Origin: Oscillospiraceae bacterium
GTDB taxonomy: Bacteria > Bacillota > Clostridia > Saccharofermentanales > Saccharofermentanaceae
Assembly: GCA_902787975.1 (NCBI GenBank)
Contig: CADAIP010000012.1
Span: forward strand, 1-59,861
DNA: 59,861 bases
Reading direction: 5' to 3'
The position numbers and the translations under genes are program-made. Positions 48,550 to 56,596 of this stretch are shown one piece after another. Position 1 is the first letter of the stretch, and each line of letters begins with the position of its first letter. The notes under the pieces are model-generated. The model had not been told where the DNA came from, made no database searches, and saw only the letters and a list, made by a program, of their open reading frames with translations.

Positions 48550-48571
48550 TAACTCTCGGAAATATTCCTGA

Positions 48572-48847
48572 TCAGCCTACTGTAAAGATCAAAAGGAATG
48601 CGACAACGAGTGCATAGATTCCGATTGACTCCATGAATACGATAGCGATAAGGAGCAGTGTCTGAAGCTTTGAGATGATCTCAGGCTGTCTAGCACCTGC
48701 TTCAAGAGCTGAACTTGTCGCCTTACCCATGGCTGCAGTAGATCCGATAGCACCACAAGAGATAGCGATCGCTGCTGCAATAGCTGCGATTCCCTTTGTC
48801 TCAAGTGCAGCTATGATAGGTAATGCTGCGAGAAGAATGTTAGTCAT
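48572..48847 (-). CDS. atpE: ATP synthase F0 subunit c
   Basis: 91 residues, a hairpin of two membrane helices (about 18-48 and 60-88) joined by GARQPE (51-56). The ion-binding carboxylate is Glu73 in MESIGIYALV. Ser74 and Tyr78 match the Na+ signature of Ilyobacter c (E65, S66, Y70), but the position of Gln32 is Met40, Val63 is Phe71 and Thr67 is Ile75. Ion type is therefore open. The rotor ring converts ion flow into rotation. Confidence 0.94.
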   Translation of the reverse strand: MTNILLAALPIIAALETKGIAAIAAAIAISCGAIGSTAAMGKATSSALEAGARQPEIISKLQTLLLIAIVFMESIGIYALVVAFLLIFTVG

Positions 48848-48887
48848 ATATTTGGCCTCCTAAATTATTATCTGTTTGAATTCCGTC

Positions 48888-49760
48888 TTAAGCTGCTACA
48901 GCTTCAGATTTCTTGTTCTTCTTGGATTTCTTCTTTTTCTGGTGTTCTTCAGGGTGTTCTATATATTCGTTGTATGTTTCAAGGTTCTCACCGATGTAAG
49001 ACATTGTCAGGTATGCAAATACTACAGCCTGGATAACTCCGTCGATGATGTCGAACCAGAGACCTACAATACCCGGTACGATAACCGGTAAGGAGATAGA
49101 TAAGAACTCCATGAATACGAATGCCGCGAAAACGTTACCGAAAAGTCTCAATGCAAGAGACAAAGGCTTGATAACATAGTCCAAAAGCCTAAACGGGAGC
49201 ATGATAGCTACAGGCTGTGTAAGTGAGATCCAGAATCCCTTAATGCCGATAAACTTGAACGTCATGACGATTACATAAATGATCGCAACAATAGCGCATC
49301 CTACAGGGAATGCGACGTTCTTTGCCGGAGGCGGGAGATGGAAATATGAGATTGAGTTACATGCGACGAGCACAAGACCAAAGGTCATGACCATCGGAGC
49401 AACTTCTTCAGCCTGCTTACGGTTCATTCCGAAGCTCATTGCAGTGTTGATAACAAGCTCTGTCAAAGAAACAAGGATCGTCTGACCCTTTGTGAGCTTA
49501 TGGTCCTTTGATGGTTTACCCAGCAAAACAGCGACAATGATCAACATAATAACTACAGCGATCCAGGTTACTATGATGGCATCAGTAATGATGAGTGTAT
49601 TATCGCCTGCAGCAAAGCTCATCTGCACCTGCATAATGGCTTCGCTTATCTCTTCTCCAATATCCTTATGGCCAAACAGTCTTTCAGTAAACTGTTCTAC
49701 AAAAGCAGCCCAGAATTCTGAAAACCATGTGCCTGCCAGAAGAAATGATACTATGGTCAT
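48888..49760 (-). CDS. atpB: ATP synthase F0 subunit a
   Basis: 290 residues with about five or six membrane helices. The essential Arg is in LSLALRLFGN, followed by FMEFLSISLPVIVPGIVGLW and the closing FAYLTMSYIGEN helix. The tail is a lysine-rich cytoplasmic stretch (KKKKSKKNKK). A GGAGGGAAAAG site precedes the ATG. It is the first gene of the operon; no atpI/Z is adjacent. A TATAAT box at 49834-49829 lies upstream without a clear -35. Confidence 0.95.
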   Translation of the reverse strand: MTIVSFLLAGTWFSEFWAAFVEQFTERLFGHKDIGEEISEAIMQVQMSFAAGDNTLIITDAIIVTWIAVVIMLIIVAVLLGKPSKDHKLTKGQTILVSLTELVINTAMSFGMNRKQAEEVAPMVMTFGLVLVACNSISYFHLPPPAKNVAFPVGCAIVAIIYVIVMTFKFIGIKGFWISLTQPVAIMLPFRLLDYVIKPLSLALRLFGNVFAAFVFMEFLSISLPVIVPGIVGLWFDIIDGVIQAVVFAYLTMSYIGENLETYNEYIEHPEEHQKKKKSKKNKKSEAVAA

Positions 49761-49868
49761 CTTTTCCCTCCAGCTCCCTTCTTATCGATAAAGCCTATTT
49801 TAACCCTAAAAACTCATATTGTCATCTTATTATAATATATATGCGAAGAACCCATTATTTTAAAGGAT

Positions 49869-50858
49869 TTATTTAATTTCATCATACTGGAAACGCGAAA
49901 GATGCTCAAACGGAAGGATCTGCCTTCCTCTGAAAAGTCCGCAGCCGTCGTTTATCAGCTGGTTGTTATATGCCTTAAACATATTTACATTTACCTTGGC
50001 AAGATCCAATTCCTGCAGTTTTATAAGGCGTTCGTAGGCTTCATCGAAGATCCTGCACTCACCCGGAAGGATAATATCCCTTTTGCTGCGGTTTTCCTCC
50101 TGACTTTTCTCATACCCGAAATGGTTAGCTTCTCCGATCTCGGCAAAATCGTCCATTTCCTTGGTCCTTAGCTGCAACTCCGTATAACATCTCGCCTGAT
50201 TATCGTAAAGAGTGATATGCATCGATCTGTACCCTGAAGGACGCGGATTCTGGACATAATCCCTGTAATATAGCCTGACATTCTCATCAAGTTCCGAGAC
50301 ACCTCCCTCATCCTGATATCCGGACAATTCAGGTGTAAATCCTCTCTCTTCAAGGAATTCCGGGAGCACATTGGCTATGTCATAAAGAAAATCTATCTCC
50401 TGGGTCTCAAGATCATCACCGCCTGAGACATGACAGACAGGAAGAGATATCACTATCCTGTAGGCAATGAGATCCCTGAAACAGTTCAGATTAGTCTTAA
50501 TCTGGGCTTCACTCGGGTAACTGCCGTTTTCTTTATAGTAATTGTAAATGTATTCCAGAATATAACCGTTAAACTTCTCTTCTGCCCTGATCAGTGATTT
50601 TATACGGCCCTTAAATGTAAATGCAAGGAACGGATACTTCTGGGTCATGTAATGATAGAAGTCTTTGATACGGTTTGACTGTGAAGTAAGAAAGTCCGTG
50701 TGTTCAAGAAGTTCAATGATCTGCACCAAGAAATTACTGTGCGCGAGATCGATCGAATTGTGCGTTCCGATAGCCTCATTTCTCAGGTCAGATGAATACT
50801 TGAGCAGTATCTTCAGCACCGTATCTCCGGAGTATAAATAATCATTTAACGAAATCAT
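49869..50858 (-). CDS. RelA/SpoT-domain (p)ppGpp synthetase-like protein
   Basis: 329 residues from the ATG with an AAGGAAGG site. The first 80 residues are helical and lack an HD hydrolase motif. The synthetase domain spans about 81-250: FKGRIKS, CFRDLIAYRIV (Asp129), RPSGYRSMH (206-214), ELQLRTKEMDDFAEIGEANH with Glu228 and Gln230-type ATP-binding residues. A C-terminal helical tail (about 255-329) follows. It would make alarmones from GTP/GDP and ATP. It stands between amtB-PII and the atp operon on the same strand. A terminator-like hairpin separates it from amtB. Confidence 0.82.
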   Translation of the reverse strand: MISLNDYLYSGDTVLKILLKYSSDLRNEAIGTHNSIDLAHSNFLVQIIELLEHTDFLTSQSNRIKDFYHYMTQKYPFLAFTFKGRIKSLIRAEEKFNGYILEYIYNYYKENGSYPSEAQIKTNLNCFRDLIAYRIVISLPVCHVSGGDDLETQEIDFLYDIANVLPEFLEERGFTPELSGYQDEGGVSELDENVRLYYRDYVQNPRPSGYRSMHITLYDNQARCYTELQLRTKEMDDFAEIGEANHFGYEKSQEENRSKRDIILPGECRIFDEAYERLIKLQELDLAKVNVNMFKAYNNQLINDGCGLFRGRQILPFEHLSRFQYDEIK

Positions 50859-50884
50859 GTTTTTAATCCTTCCTTTTAACAATC

Positions 50885-50914
50885 CCCGGGACTAAAAAAG
50901 TTCCGGGGATCGCC
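50885..50914 (-). terminator. hairpin after amtB-PII
   Basis: On the minus strand ATCCCCGG-A-ACT pairs with AGT-C-CCGGGGAT around T6, followed by TGTTAAAAGG. It is a long GC stem with a poor T tract, so read-through into the alarmone synthetase gene is possible. Confidence 0.6.
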
Positions 50915-50948
50915 TTGTTGGGTGGAATATGAGAATACAACTGATTGT

Positions 50949-52718
50949 TTACTCTACATCCTGTAATGCTGCGTAGTTCTCTTCACCTGTACGGATCTTA
51001 ACGACCTTGCCTACGTTGTATACGAAAATCTTACCGTCACCGATATGTCCTGTGTAAAGAACTTCCTTAGCCTTTTCGATAACCTTTTCTACAGGGATCT
51101 TGGATACGACAACTTCAACCTTGATCTTAGGAAGGAGTGTAGCGTCAACCTCGACACCTCTGTACTTCTCGCCCGCACCCTTCTGGATGCCGCAACCCAT
51201 AACCTGAGTTACTGTCATACCGGTTACACCGAGATCGTTCATTGCCTTTCTGAGCTTGTCATAACGTGAAAGCTTGGCGATGATAACAACCTTATGCATA
51301 CCTGTATCGAGTTCGGGTGCAACCGCTACCTTGATTGCAGCATTCTTCTGAGCTTCAGAAGCTTCAGCATATTCTGCTGTACCAAGATCTGTGTTCTCGT
51401 TTTCTTCCATCACAGCACCAGAAACATCCATGAGTGAGAAACCGGAGTAAGCGCTTGCGAGGCCGTGCTCTGTAACGTCAAGACCTGTGAGCTCTTCTTC
51501 TTCAGAAGCTCTGAGACCGAAGATAGCCTTGATGATAAGGAATGTAACCGTGATGGTAACTGCTGTCCAGGCTGCTGTAGCGCCCATACCTAAGAGCTGG
51601 ATTCCGAGGAGCTTAACACCGCCGCCATAGAACAGACCTGTCATTGTATTACCTGCTGCGTCAGCGATAGAGTATGCAGGAGCTGTATCTGTTGCGAAAA
51701 GACCGACTGCGATCGTACCCCAGATACCGTTCATCATATGAACTGCAACTGCACCGACGGGGTCGTCAACTCTCAATACGTTATCAAGGAACCATACACC
51801 GAATACTACGAGTACGCCTGAGACAGCACCAATGATCGTTGCGCCGAGAGCATCTGTTACGTCGCAGGGAGCCGTGATTGCAACAAGACCTGCAAGAGAA
51901 GCGTTAAGGCACATTGAGACATCCGGCTTACCATACTTGATCCATGTAAAGATCATGCAGACAACAGTTGCGATTGCAGGAGCGATTGTTGTCGTTACGA
52001 ATACAGAACCGAGCTGAGCCATATCTGTGCAGGCAGCACCGTTGAATCCGTACCAGCCGAGCCAGAGGATGAATACACCCAAAGCACCCATGGGGATGTT
52101 GTGACCGGGGAATGCATTTACTTTTGTGATCTTACCCTTCTTATCCTTTACGAACTTACCGATACGGGGTCCTAAGATAGCTGCACCGATAAGAGCTGAG
52201 ATACCGCCTACCATGTGGATGCAGTTAGAACCTGCGAAATCGTGGAATCCGAGCTGAGCAAGCCAGCCACCACCCCAGGTCCAGTGAGCTTCGATAGGAT
52301 AAATGACTGCTGAAATAACAGCTGAATATACGCAGTAAGATAAAAATCTTGTTCTCTCTGCCATAGCACCTGAAACGATAGTAGCTGTTGTGGCACAGAA
52401 TACGAGATTGAATACGAAGTTAGCCCAATCGAAAGTTGCGTAATTTGTGAAGATGTCGATGTTCGGCTTGCCCATGAAACCCAAGAGCATGTCTTCACCG
52501 AGGAATAAACCGAAACCGATTGCGATAAATACTACGGTACCGATACAGAAATCCATAAGGTTCTTCATGATGATGTTTCCTGCGTTCTTAGCTCTTGCAA
52601 AGCCGCACTCAACCATCGCGAAACCTGCCTGCATCCAGAAAACCAATGCCGCGCCGATCAGGAACCAGACGCCGAAGACTTTTTCGTCTATTAAACTGTT
52701 AATTAAACTAGTGTCCAT
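50949..52718 (-). CDS. ammonium transporter fused to a PII (GlnK-type) domain
   Basis: 589 residues. Residues 1-430 are an Amt channel with eleven helices: FWMQAGFAMVECGFARAKNAGNI, the twin-His pore (EAHWTWGGGW and GGAVAVHMMNG-type later site), FILWLGWYGFNGA. An acidic linker (about 430-472) leads to PII (474-589). PII motifs: VVIIAKLSRYDKLRKAM, T-loop GCGIQKGAGEKYRGVEVD, ATP site YTGHIGDGKIF. The T-loop keeps the Tyr-Arg (pore-plugging Arg) but the uridylylation Tyr51 position is Val. PII normally blocks the channel when nitrogen is rich. Here it is tied in a 1:1 ratio to each monomer. Confidence 0.93.
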   Translation of the reverse strand: MDTSLINSLIDEKVFGVWFLIGAALVFWMQAGFAMVECGFARAKNAGNIIMKNLMDFCIGTVVFIAIGFGLFLGEDMLLGFMGKPNIDIFTNYATFDWANFVFNLVFCATTATIVSGAMAERTRFLSYCVYSAVISAVIYPIEAHWTWGGGWLAQLGFHDFAGSNCIHMVGGISALIGAAILGPRIGKFVKDKKGKITKVNAFPGHNIPMGALGVFILWLGWYGFNGAACTDMAQLGSVFVTTTIAPAIATVVCMIFTWIKYGKPDVSMCLNASLAGLVAITAPCDVTDALGATIIGAVSGVLVVFGVWFLDNVLRVDDPVGAVAVHMMNGIWGTIAVGLFATDTAPAYSIADAAGNTMTGLFYGGGVKLLGIQLLGMGATAAWTAVTITVTFLIIKAIFGLRASEEEELTGLDVTEHGLASAYSGFSLMDVSGAVMEENENTDLGTAEYAEASEAQKNAAIKVAVAPELDTGMHKVVIIAKLSRYDKLRKAMNDLGVTGMTVTQVMGCGIQKGAGEKYRGVEVDATLLPKIKVEVVVSKIPVEKVIEKAKEVLYTGHIGDGKIFVYNVGKVVKIRTGEENYAALQDVE

Positions 52719-52763
52719 ATCTTTTCTCCTTCATTAAGTTTTGGTTTGTTTCTGCTAATGCCG

Positions 52764-52820
52764 CTAACTGAAGCTTTGTTGCAGATACCCGACCGGTAGC
52801 ACTCTTTCTTGTCGTTGCAT
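52764..52820 (-). CDS. putative 18-residue leader mini-ORF upstream of amtB-PII
   Basis: An ATG with an exceptionally strong AAGGGGGGAACG site begins a short frame MQRQERVLPVGYLQQSFS that stops at TAG (52766-52764), 45 bases before the transporter start. A good ribosome site on such a short frame suggests a translated leader or attenuation peptide. It has no codon run that hints at a specific amino acid, apart from four Gln in 18, which may fit nitrogen control. Coding is not proven. Confidence 0.4.
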   Translation of the reverse strand: MQRQERVLPVGYLQQSFS

Positions 52821-52862
52821 TTTCGTTCCCCCCTTAATAATTCTTGTAAATCATAGTCATTC

Positions 52863-52899
52863 TCAAAAAGTATTGATTTTATGTTTCAATGCTTTTTGA
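52863..52899. promoter_or_regulatory. long inverted repeat upstream of the amtB-PII leader
   Basis: TCAAAAAGTATTGA (52863-52876) pairs with TCAATGCTTTTTGA (52886-52899) with one G-U/mismatch and a 9-base loop. It lies 43-79 bases before the mini-ORF start, in the promoter zone. It could be an operator or an RNA hairpin. The rest of the gap up to the rpiB terminator (52900-53065) is AT-rich with no clear element. Confidence 0.45.
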
Positions 52900-53065
52900 A
52901 TATCGTTATTTGATTTCAAGTCAGATTGTATCGCTAAGAGCTTAACAAATAAAATACGAATAGTTTGAGGATAACTATGCGTTTTGCGTATGATTATTTT
53001 CGCACAGTCGCAAACGGTTGAAAAGGCTGCAAATGCCTTGTTTCATTGCCTCTAGAGCAGCAAAA

Positions 53066-53088
53066 AGGTTCCGGACAAGCCGGAGCCT
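53066..53088 (-). terminator. terminator of rpiB
   Basis: On the minus strand AGGCTCCGG-CTTGT-CCGGAACCT is followed by TTTTTGCTGCTC. It lies 35 bases after the rpiB stop. Confidence 0.8.
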
Positions 53089-53122
53089 CTAACAAAAAAC
53101 AAACAAAAACAGTAACGAAATA

Positions 53123-53575
53123 TTACTTGAAGTGACGCTCTTCAATCTCCTTGATACCGTCTACACGTACGGCATGTCTGCCGCCTGCAAACTCTTCTTC
53201 GAAGAATGCATCTACCATTCCGAGCGCTACGCCAAGACCGACGACTCTCTCGCCGAAGGCAAGAATGTTGGCATCGTTATGCTGTCTGCACATCTTAGCC
53301 ATGAATTCATTGTTGCAAAGAGCACATCTGATTCCCTTGTACTTATTGCAGACGAGTGAAATACCGATACCGGTACCGCAGATAGCGATTCCCCTGTCGG
53401 CTCTGCCGCTGATTACGTCTTCAGCGACCTTTACGCCTGCATCAACATATGAATAGGAATCAGTTCCGTTGGGAGCACCGCCGTCAAGAACTTCAAAGCC
53501 CTTCTCCTGAAGATGCTTGATGACCTTCTGTCTTAATTCATAACCTGCGTGATCTGATGCTATGGATACGATCAT
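53123..53575 (-). CDS. rpiB: ribose-5-phosphate isomerase B
   Basis: 150 residues with RpiB/LacAB motifs: MIVSIASDHAGYELRQKV, ICGTGIGISLVCNKYKGIRCAL with the catalytic Cys, and CRQHNDANILAFGER with the phosphate-binding/ring-opening His. It interconverts ribose-5-P and ribulose-5-P; allose-6-P isomerases are similar. It lies 21 bases after proA on the same strand. Confidence 0.92.
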   Translation of the reverse strand: MIVSIASDHAGYELRQKVIKHLQEKGFEVLDGGAPNGTDSYSYVDAGVKVAEDVISGRADRGIAICGTGIGISLVCNKYKGIRCALCNNEFMAKMCRQHNDANILAFGERVVGLGVALGMVDAFFEEEFAGGRHAVRVDGIKEIEERHFK

Positions 53576-53596
53576 GATATGTGCCTCTTTTCGTAA

Positions 53597-54877
53597 TTAA
53601 TTATCGTGATGAATATGCTTGAACTTCTTCGTGCCGTCGCAGTAAGGGCCTACGATGTCGCCGTTACCTACAAGTCTGTACTTATAAGATACAAGACCCT
53701 CAAGTCCGACAGGACCTCTTGCGTGGATCTTGGATGTTGCAATTCCTACTTCTGCACCAAAGCCGTAACGGAAGCCGTCAGCAAATCTTGTAGAACAGTT
53801 AACGAGAACACTTCCGGAATCGACCATGGTCATGAAACGCTCAGAAGTTGCTTTGTTCTCAGTAATTATCGCATCAGTATGGCCTGAACCGTAGTGATTG
53901 ATATGCGATATAGCCTCATCTACATCCTTTACGACCTTTACGGAACACTTCATGGCAAGATACTCGTGATGCCACTCTTCTGCCTTTGATACTCCGAAAG
54001 TCTCAGCAACATAATCATCGCCGAATATCTCAACGCCTGCATCCTGAAGAGCCTTAACAAGCCCGGGAAGAACTGTTTCCTTTAATTCTTCATTTACGAG
54101 GAATGTCTCAGTTGCATTGCAGACAGATACATACTGTGTCTTCGCGTCTAAAGCAACCTTAAGTGCAGTTGAAGGATCGGCATCCACATCAATGTATGTG
54201 TGGCAGACACCGTCAGCGTGTCCCAAAACAGCAATATTGGTATTCTGCATGATGTACTGGACAAAGGAATTGGATCCTCTCGGAATGATCAGGTCGATAT
54301 ATTCATCGAGCTTGAGCATGTCTGCTATCTCAGAACGTGTAGTAAGGAGATTCAGCCATCCTTCAGGAAGTCCTGCATCGATACCGGCCTTGCTGATAAC
54401 AGAAGCAAGAGCCTTGTTTGTATTTATTGCTTCAGATCCGCCCTTTAGGAATACGGCATTTCCGCTCTTGATACAAAGAGATGCTATCTGGACCAACGCG
54501 TCAGGTCTGCTCTCGAAAATAACTCCGATCACACCGATAGGACATGTAACGCGTGTAAGCTCAAGACCATCATCAAGAGTTGTTCTCAAAGTGATTCTGC
54601 CTACAGGATCGTTAAGACCTATAAGGCTCTCAATGCCTGAAACAACATCAGTAAGCTTGTCATCGTTAAACTTAAGTCTCTTTATAAGTGGTGTCTCAAG
54701 ATTATTCTTTTCAGCTTCTTCAAGATCAGTCTTGTTCGCAGCAAAGATGTCTTCCTTTGCAGACTTAAGATAAGAAGCAACATTGGCAAGTGCCTGATTC
54801 TTTACGTCGCTGCTCAAAGAAGCCATTACATAAGACGCTTCTCTTGCACACTTAGCTATATCATGGAGTTCAGACAT
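53597..54877 (-). CDS. proA: gamma-glutamyl phosphate reductase
   Basis: 426 residues in the ALDH fold. GVIGVIFESRPDALVQIASL, GNAVFLKGGSEAINTN, LIIPRGSNSFVQYIM and the catalytic Cys in YVSVCNATETFLV; also the C-terminal RFADGFRYGFGAEVGIATSKIHARGPVGL signature. It reduces glutamyl phosphate to the semialdehyde in proline synthesis. proB is not adjacent. An extended -10 at 54918-54910 stands before it. Confidence 0.95.
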   Translation of the reverse strand: MSELHDIAKCAREASYVMASLSSDVKNQALANVASYLKSAKEDIFAANKTDLEEAEKNNLETPLIKRLKFNDDKLTDVVSGIESLIGLNDPVGRITLRTTLDDGLELTRVTCPIGVIGVIFESRPDALVQIASLCIKSGNAVFLKGGSEAINTNKALASVISKAGIDAGLPEGWLNLLTTRSEIADMLKLDEYIDLIIPRGSNSFVQYIMQNTNIAVLGHADGVCHTYIDVDADPSTALKVALDAKTQYVSVCNATETFLVNEELKETVLPGLVKALQDAGVEIFGDDYVAETFGVSKAEEWHHEYLAMKCSVKVVKDVDEAISHINHYGSGHTDAIITENKATSERFMTMVDSGSVLVNCSTRFADGFRYGFGAEVGIATSKIHARGPVGLEGLVSYKYRLVGNGDIVGPYCDGTKKFKHIHHDN

Positions 54878-54909
54878 ATGAGCATCCCCTTACTTATTTA
54901 TAGAAAAAG

Positions 54910-54918
54910 ATTATAGCA
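54910..54918 (-). promoter_or_regulatory. extended -10 promoter of proA
   Basis: TGCTATAAT on the minus strand lies 33 bases before the proA start, which has an AAGGGGATG site. No good -35 is needed for an extended -10. No T-box features were found upstream. Confidence 0.6.
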
Positions 54919-55227
54919 AATTTTATGCCCCTGGCGAACACAAAAAACGTAAAGCGGAACATCAAAAAAGATATACAAAAATTGCTAATTTCATTTCTTA
55001 ATCAAAAAGCCTTGTCAAGTAGCAATTTTGGTTTTTAGGTGTATTTCTCTCGTGGACACCCATCTGCGAACAAAGGTTCCAGAAATCTCAAAAGCCCTTT
55101 ATTCATTGACTTTCAGTCTTTTGCTACCACGCTGTAATTGTTTTGTCAACAAACGGTAATAATTTGTTAAACACAATGAATATCGGGGGTTTCGGCACTT
55201 TTGAAATTGAATTGTTTGTTTTTATAG

Positions 55228-55257
55228 TTATCAACAAAGTTATGCACATTATGAACA
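55228..55257. other. cluster of three DnaA-box-like 9-mers in a 490-base intergenic region
   Basis: TTATCAACA (55228-55236), TTATGCACA (55240-55248) and TTATGAACA (55249-55257) stand in tandem. The middle one fits TTATNCACA exactly and the others differ by one base. The gap 54878-55369 divides genes reading left (minus) from genes reading right (plus) and is AT-rich. No dnaA or dnaN gene is nearby, so an origin is not claimed; DnaA-controlled regulation is another reading. Confidence 0.4.
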
Positions 55258-55353
55258 TTTTTGTAGATAGCCGGAATGCATTTTAAACTCCCCTAAAACA
55301 GTTTTGATATTCAAATTATTGCTATCTTTATATAAGTAATATGACCTCAATTT

Positions 55354-55362
55354 TGGTATACT
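55354..55362 (+). promoter_or_regulatory. extended -10 promoter very close to the start of the 55370 gene
   Basis: TGGTATACT (55354-55362) is separated by only seven bases from the ATG at 55370, with no ribosome site between. Transcription would start at or next to the ATG, which suggests a leaderless mRNA. Confidence 0.5.
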
Positions 55363-55369
55363 CATCCCT

Positions 55370-56596
55370 ATGAAAATAATAATAACTACATTATTCGGAC
55401 TAGAATCTCCTACCAAGGGAGACCTTCTCGACAGGGGCTACGACAAAGACAGGATTACTGTCAACGACGGCGTTGTTACCCTCGAAGGAGATTTCTTTGA
55501 CGTTGCACGCGCAAACATGTGGGTCAAGCATGCTGAGCGCATTTTCTTTGAAGCCGGCGAGTTCGATTGCGGCAGTTCTGATGATGCCGATACGAACTTC
55601 AACGCCTTTTTTGAAGGCTGCCGTGCGATCAAGTGGTCAGAATTCATTCCTGCAGGTTGGGCATTTGTAGTTAACGGCTTTTCAAGAAAATCAAAACTGT
55701 ACGGTATTCCTGCCCTTCAGAAACTCGCAAAGAAGGCAATCGCCGAGAGTCTTGCCATATCAAGAGGCTTATCTGCCGATTCCAAGATCAGCGAAAACGA
55801 GGAAATGGGTACCGTTAAGATCCAGTTCGGTATTGTAAATGATACATGCCGCTTCATGGTCGATACCTCAGGCGCAGGACTTCATAAGCGTGGCTACAGG
55901 CCCCTCACACATGAAGCCCCTATAAGAGAGACTCTCGCTTCGGGAATGCTCACATACGCTAAATACCGCCCTTACGGCAACGAAGCCCTTGTCGACCCTT
56001 TCTGCGGTTCAGGAACGATCGTTATAGAAGCCGCAAGAACAGCATGCGGCATCGCTCCCGGCAGAGACCGTCACTTCGCATTTGAGGATCTTCCCTACAT
56101 CGGAAAGGCTCCTTACCAGAGAGCGCTCCAGGAAGCACTGGACAACGAAGATACAGAACCCATGGACGATTGTTACTTTTTCGGCTCTGATATAGATCCC
56201 AAGGCAGTCGAATCTGCAAAGCGCAACGCTGAAGCAGCAGGCGTCGGCCAGCTTACGAGATTCAGGATCTGCGATGCTGCCAAGATGTCTCCTGAATACT
56301 TAGAGAAGCTTACTTCCCTTCCCAGACAGCTCGTCATAACGAATCCGCCCTACGGCGGCCGTCTCATGACGCCTGAGGAAGCGGACAAGATATACAGACT
56401 CATCGGCCACACATACCTTACAAGAGACGGCTTCTGCAAAAAGGGCCTGAGACTTTCCGTAATCACTCCTGAAAACGCTTTCGAAGATGCTACGGGATAT
56501 AAGCCGGACAAGCGCGTAAAGCTCTATAACGGCAATATCGTGTGCACACTAAGCAATTACTTCAAACTGGGCGACAAGAACAATGGTAAGCATTAA
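55370..56596 (+). CDS. THUMP-domain rRNA/RNA guanine-N2 methyltransferase (RlmL/YpsC-like)
   Basis: 408 residues. An N-terminal ferredoxin-like/THUMP region (about 1-165, opening MKIIITTLFGLESPTKGDL) precedes a Rossmann methyltransferase: LVDPFCGSGTIVIEAA (SAM motif, about 205-220), FFGSDIDPKAVESAKRNA, and the catalytic VITNPPYGGRL. These features define the RlmL/YpsC/TrmN group, which methylates guanine N2 in 23S rRNA. It overlaps the glycosylase gene by 14 bases. Apparent leaderless start. Confidence 0.9.
   Translation: MKIIITTLFGLESPTKGDLLDRGYDKDRITVNDGVVTLEGDFFDVARANMWVKHAERIFFEAGEFDCGSSDDADTNFNAFFEGCRAIKWSEFIPAGWAFVVNGFSRKSKLYGIPALQKLAKKAIAESLAISRGLSADSKISENEEMGTVKIQFGIVNDTCRFMVDTSGAGLHKRGYRPLTHEAPIRETLASGMLTYAKYRPYGNEALVDPFCGSGTIVIEAARTACGIAPGRDRHFAFEDLPYIGKAPYQRALQEALDNEDTEPMDDCYFFGSDIDPKAVESAKRNAEAAGVGQLTRFRICDAAKMSPEYLEKLTSLPRQLVITNPPYGGRLMTPEEADKIYRLIGHTYLTRDGFCKKGLRLSVITPENAFEDATGYKPDKRVKLYNGNIVCTLSNYFKLGDKNNGKH

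Noticed and set aside
54117..54773. 218-residue plus-strand frame
   Set aside because: Antisense to proA, low-complexity Ser-rich translation, no ribosome site.
54878..55369. T-box leader for proA
   Set aside because: No GGTGG-type antiterminator core or specifier stem found; the GGTGTCCACG stretch does not match.
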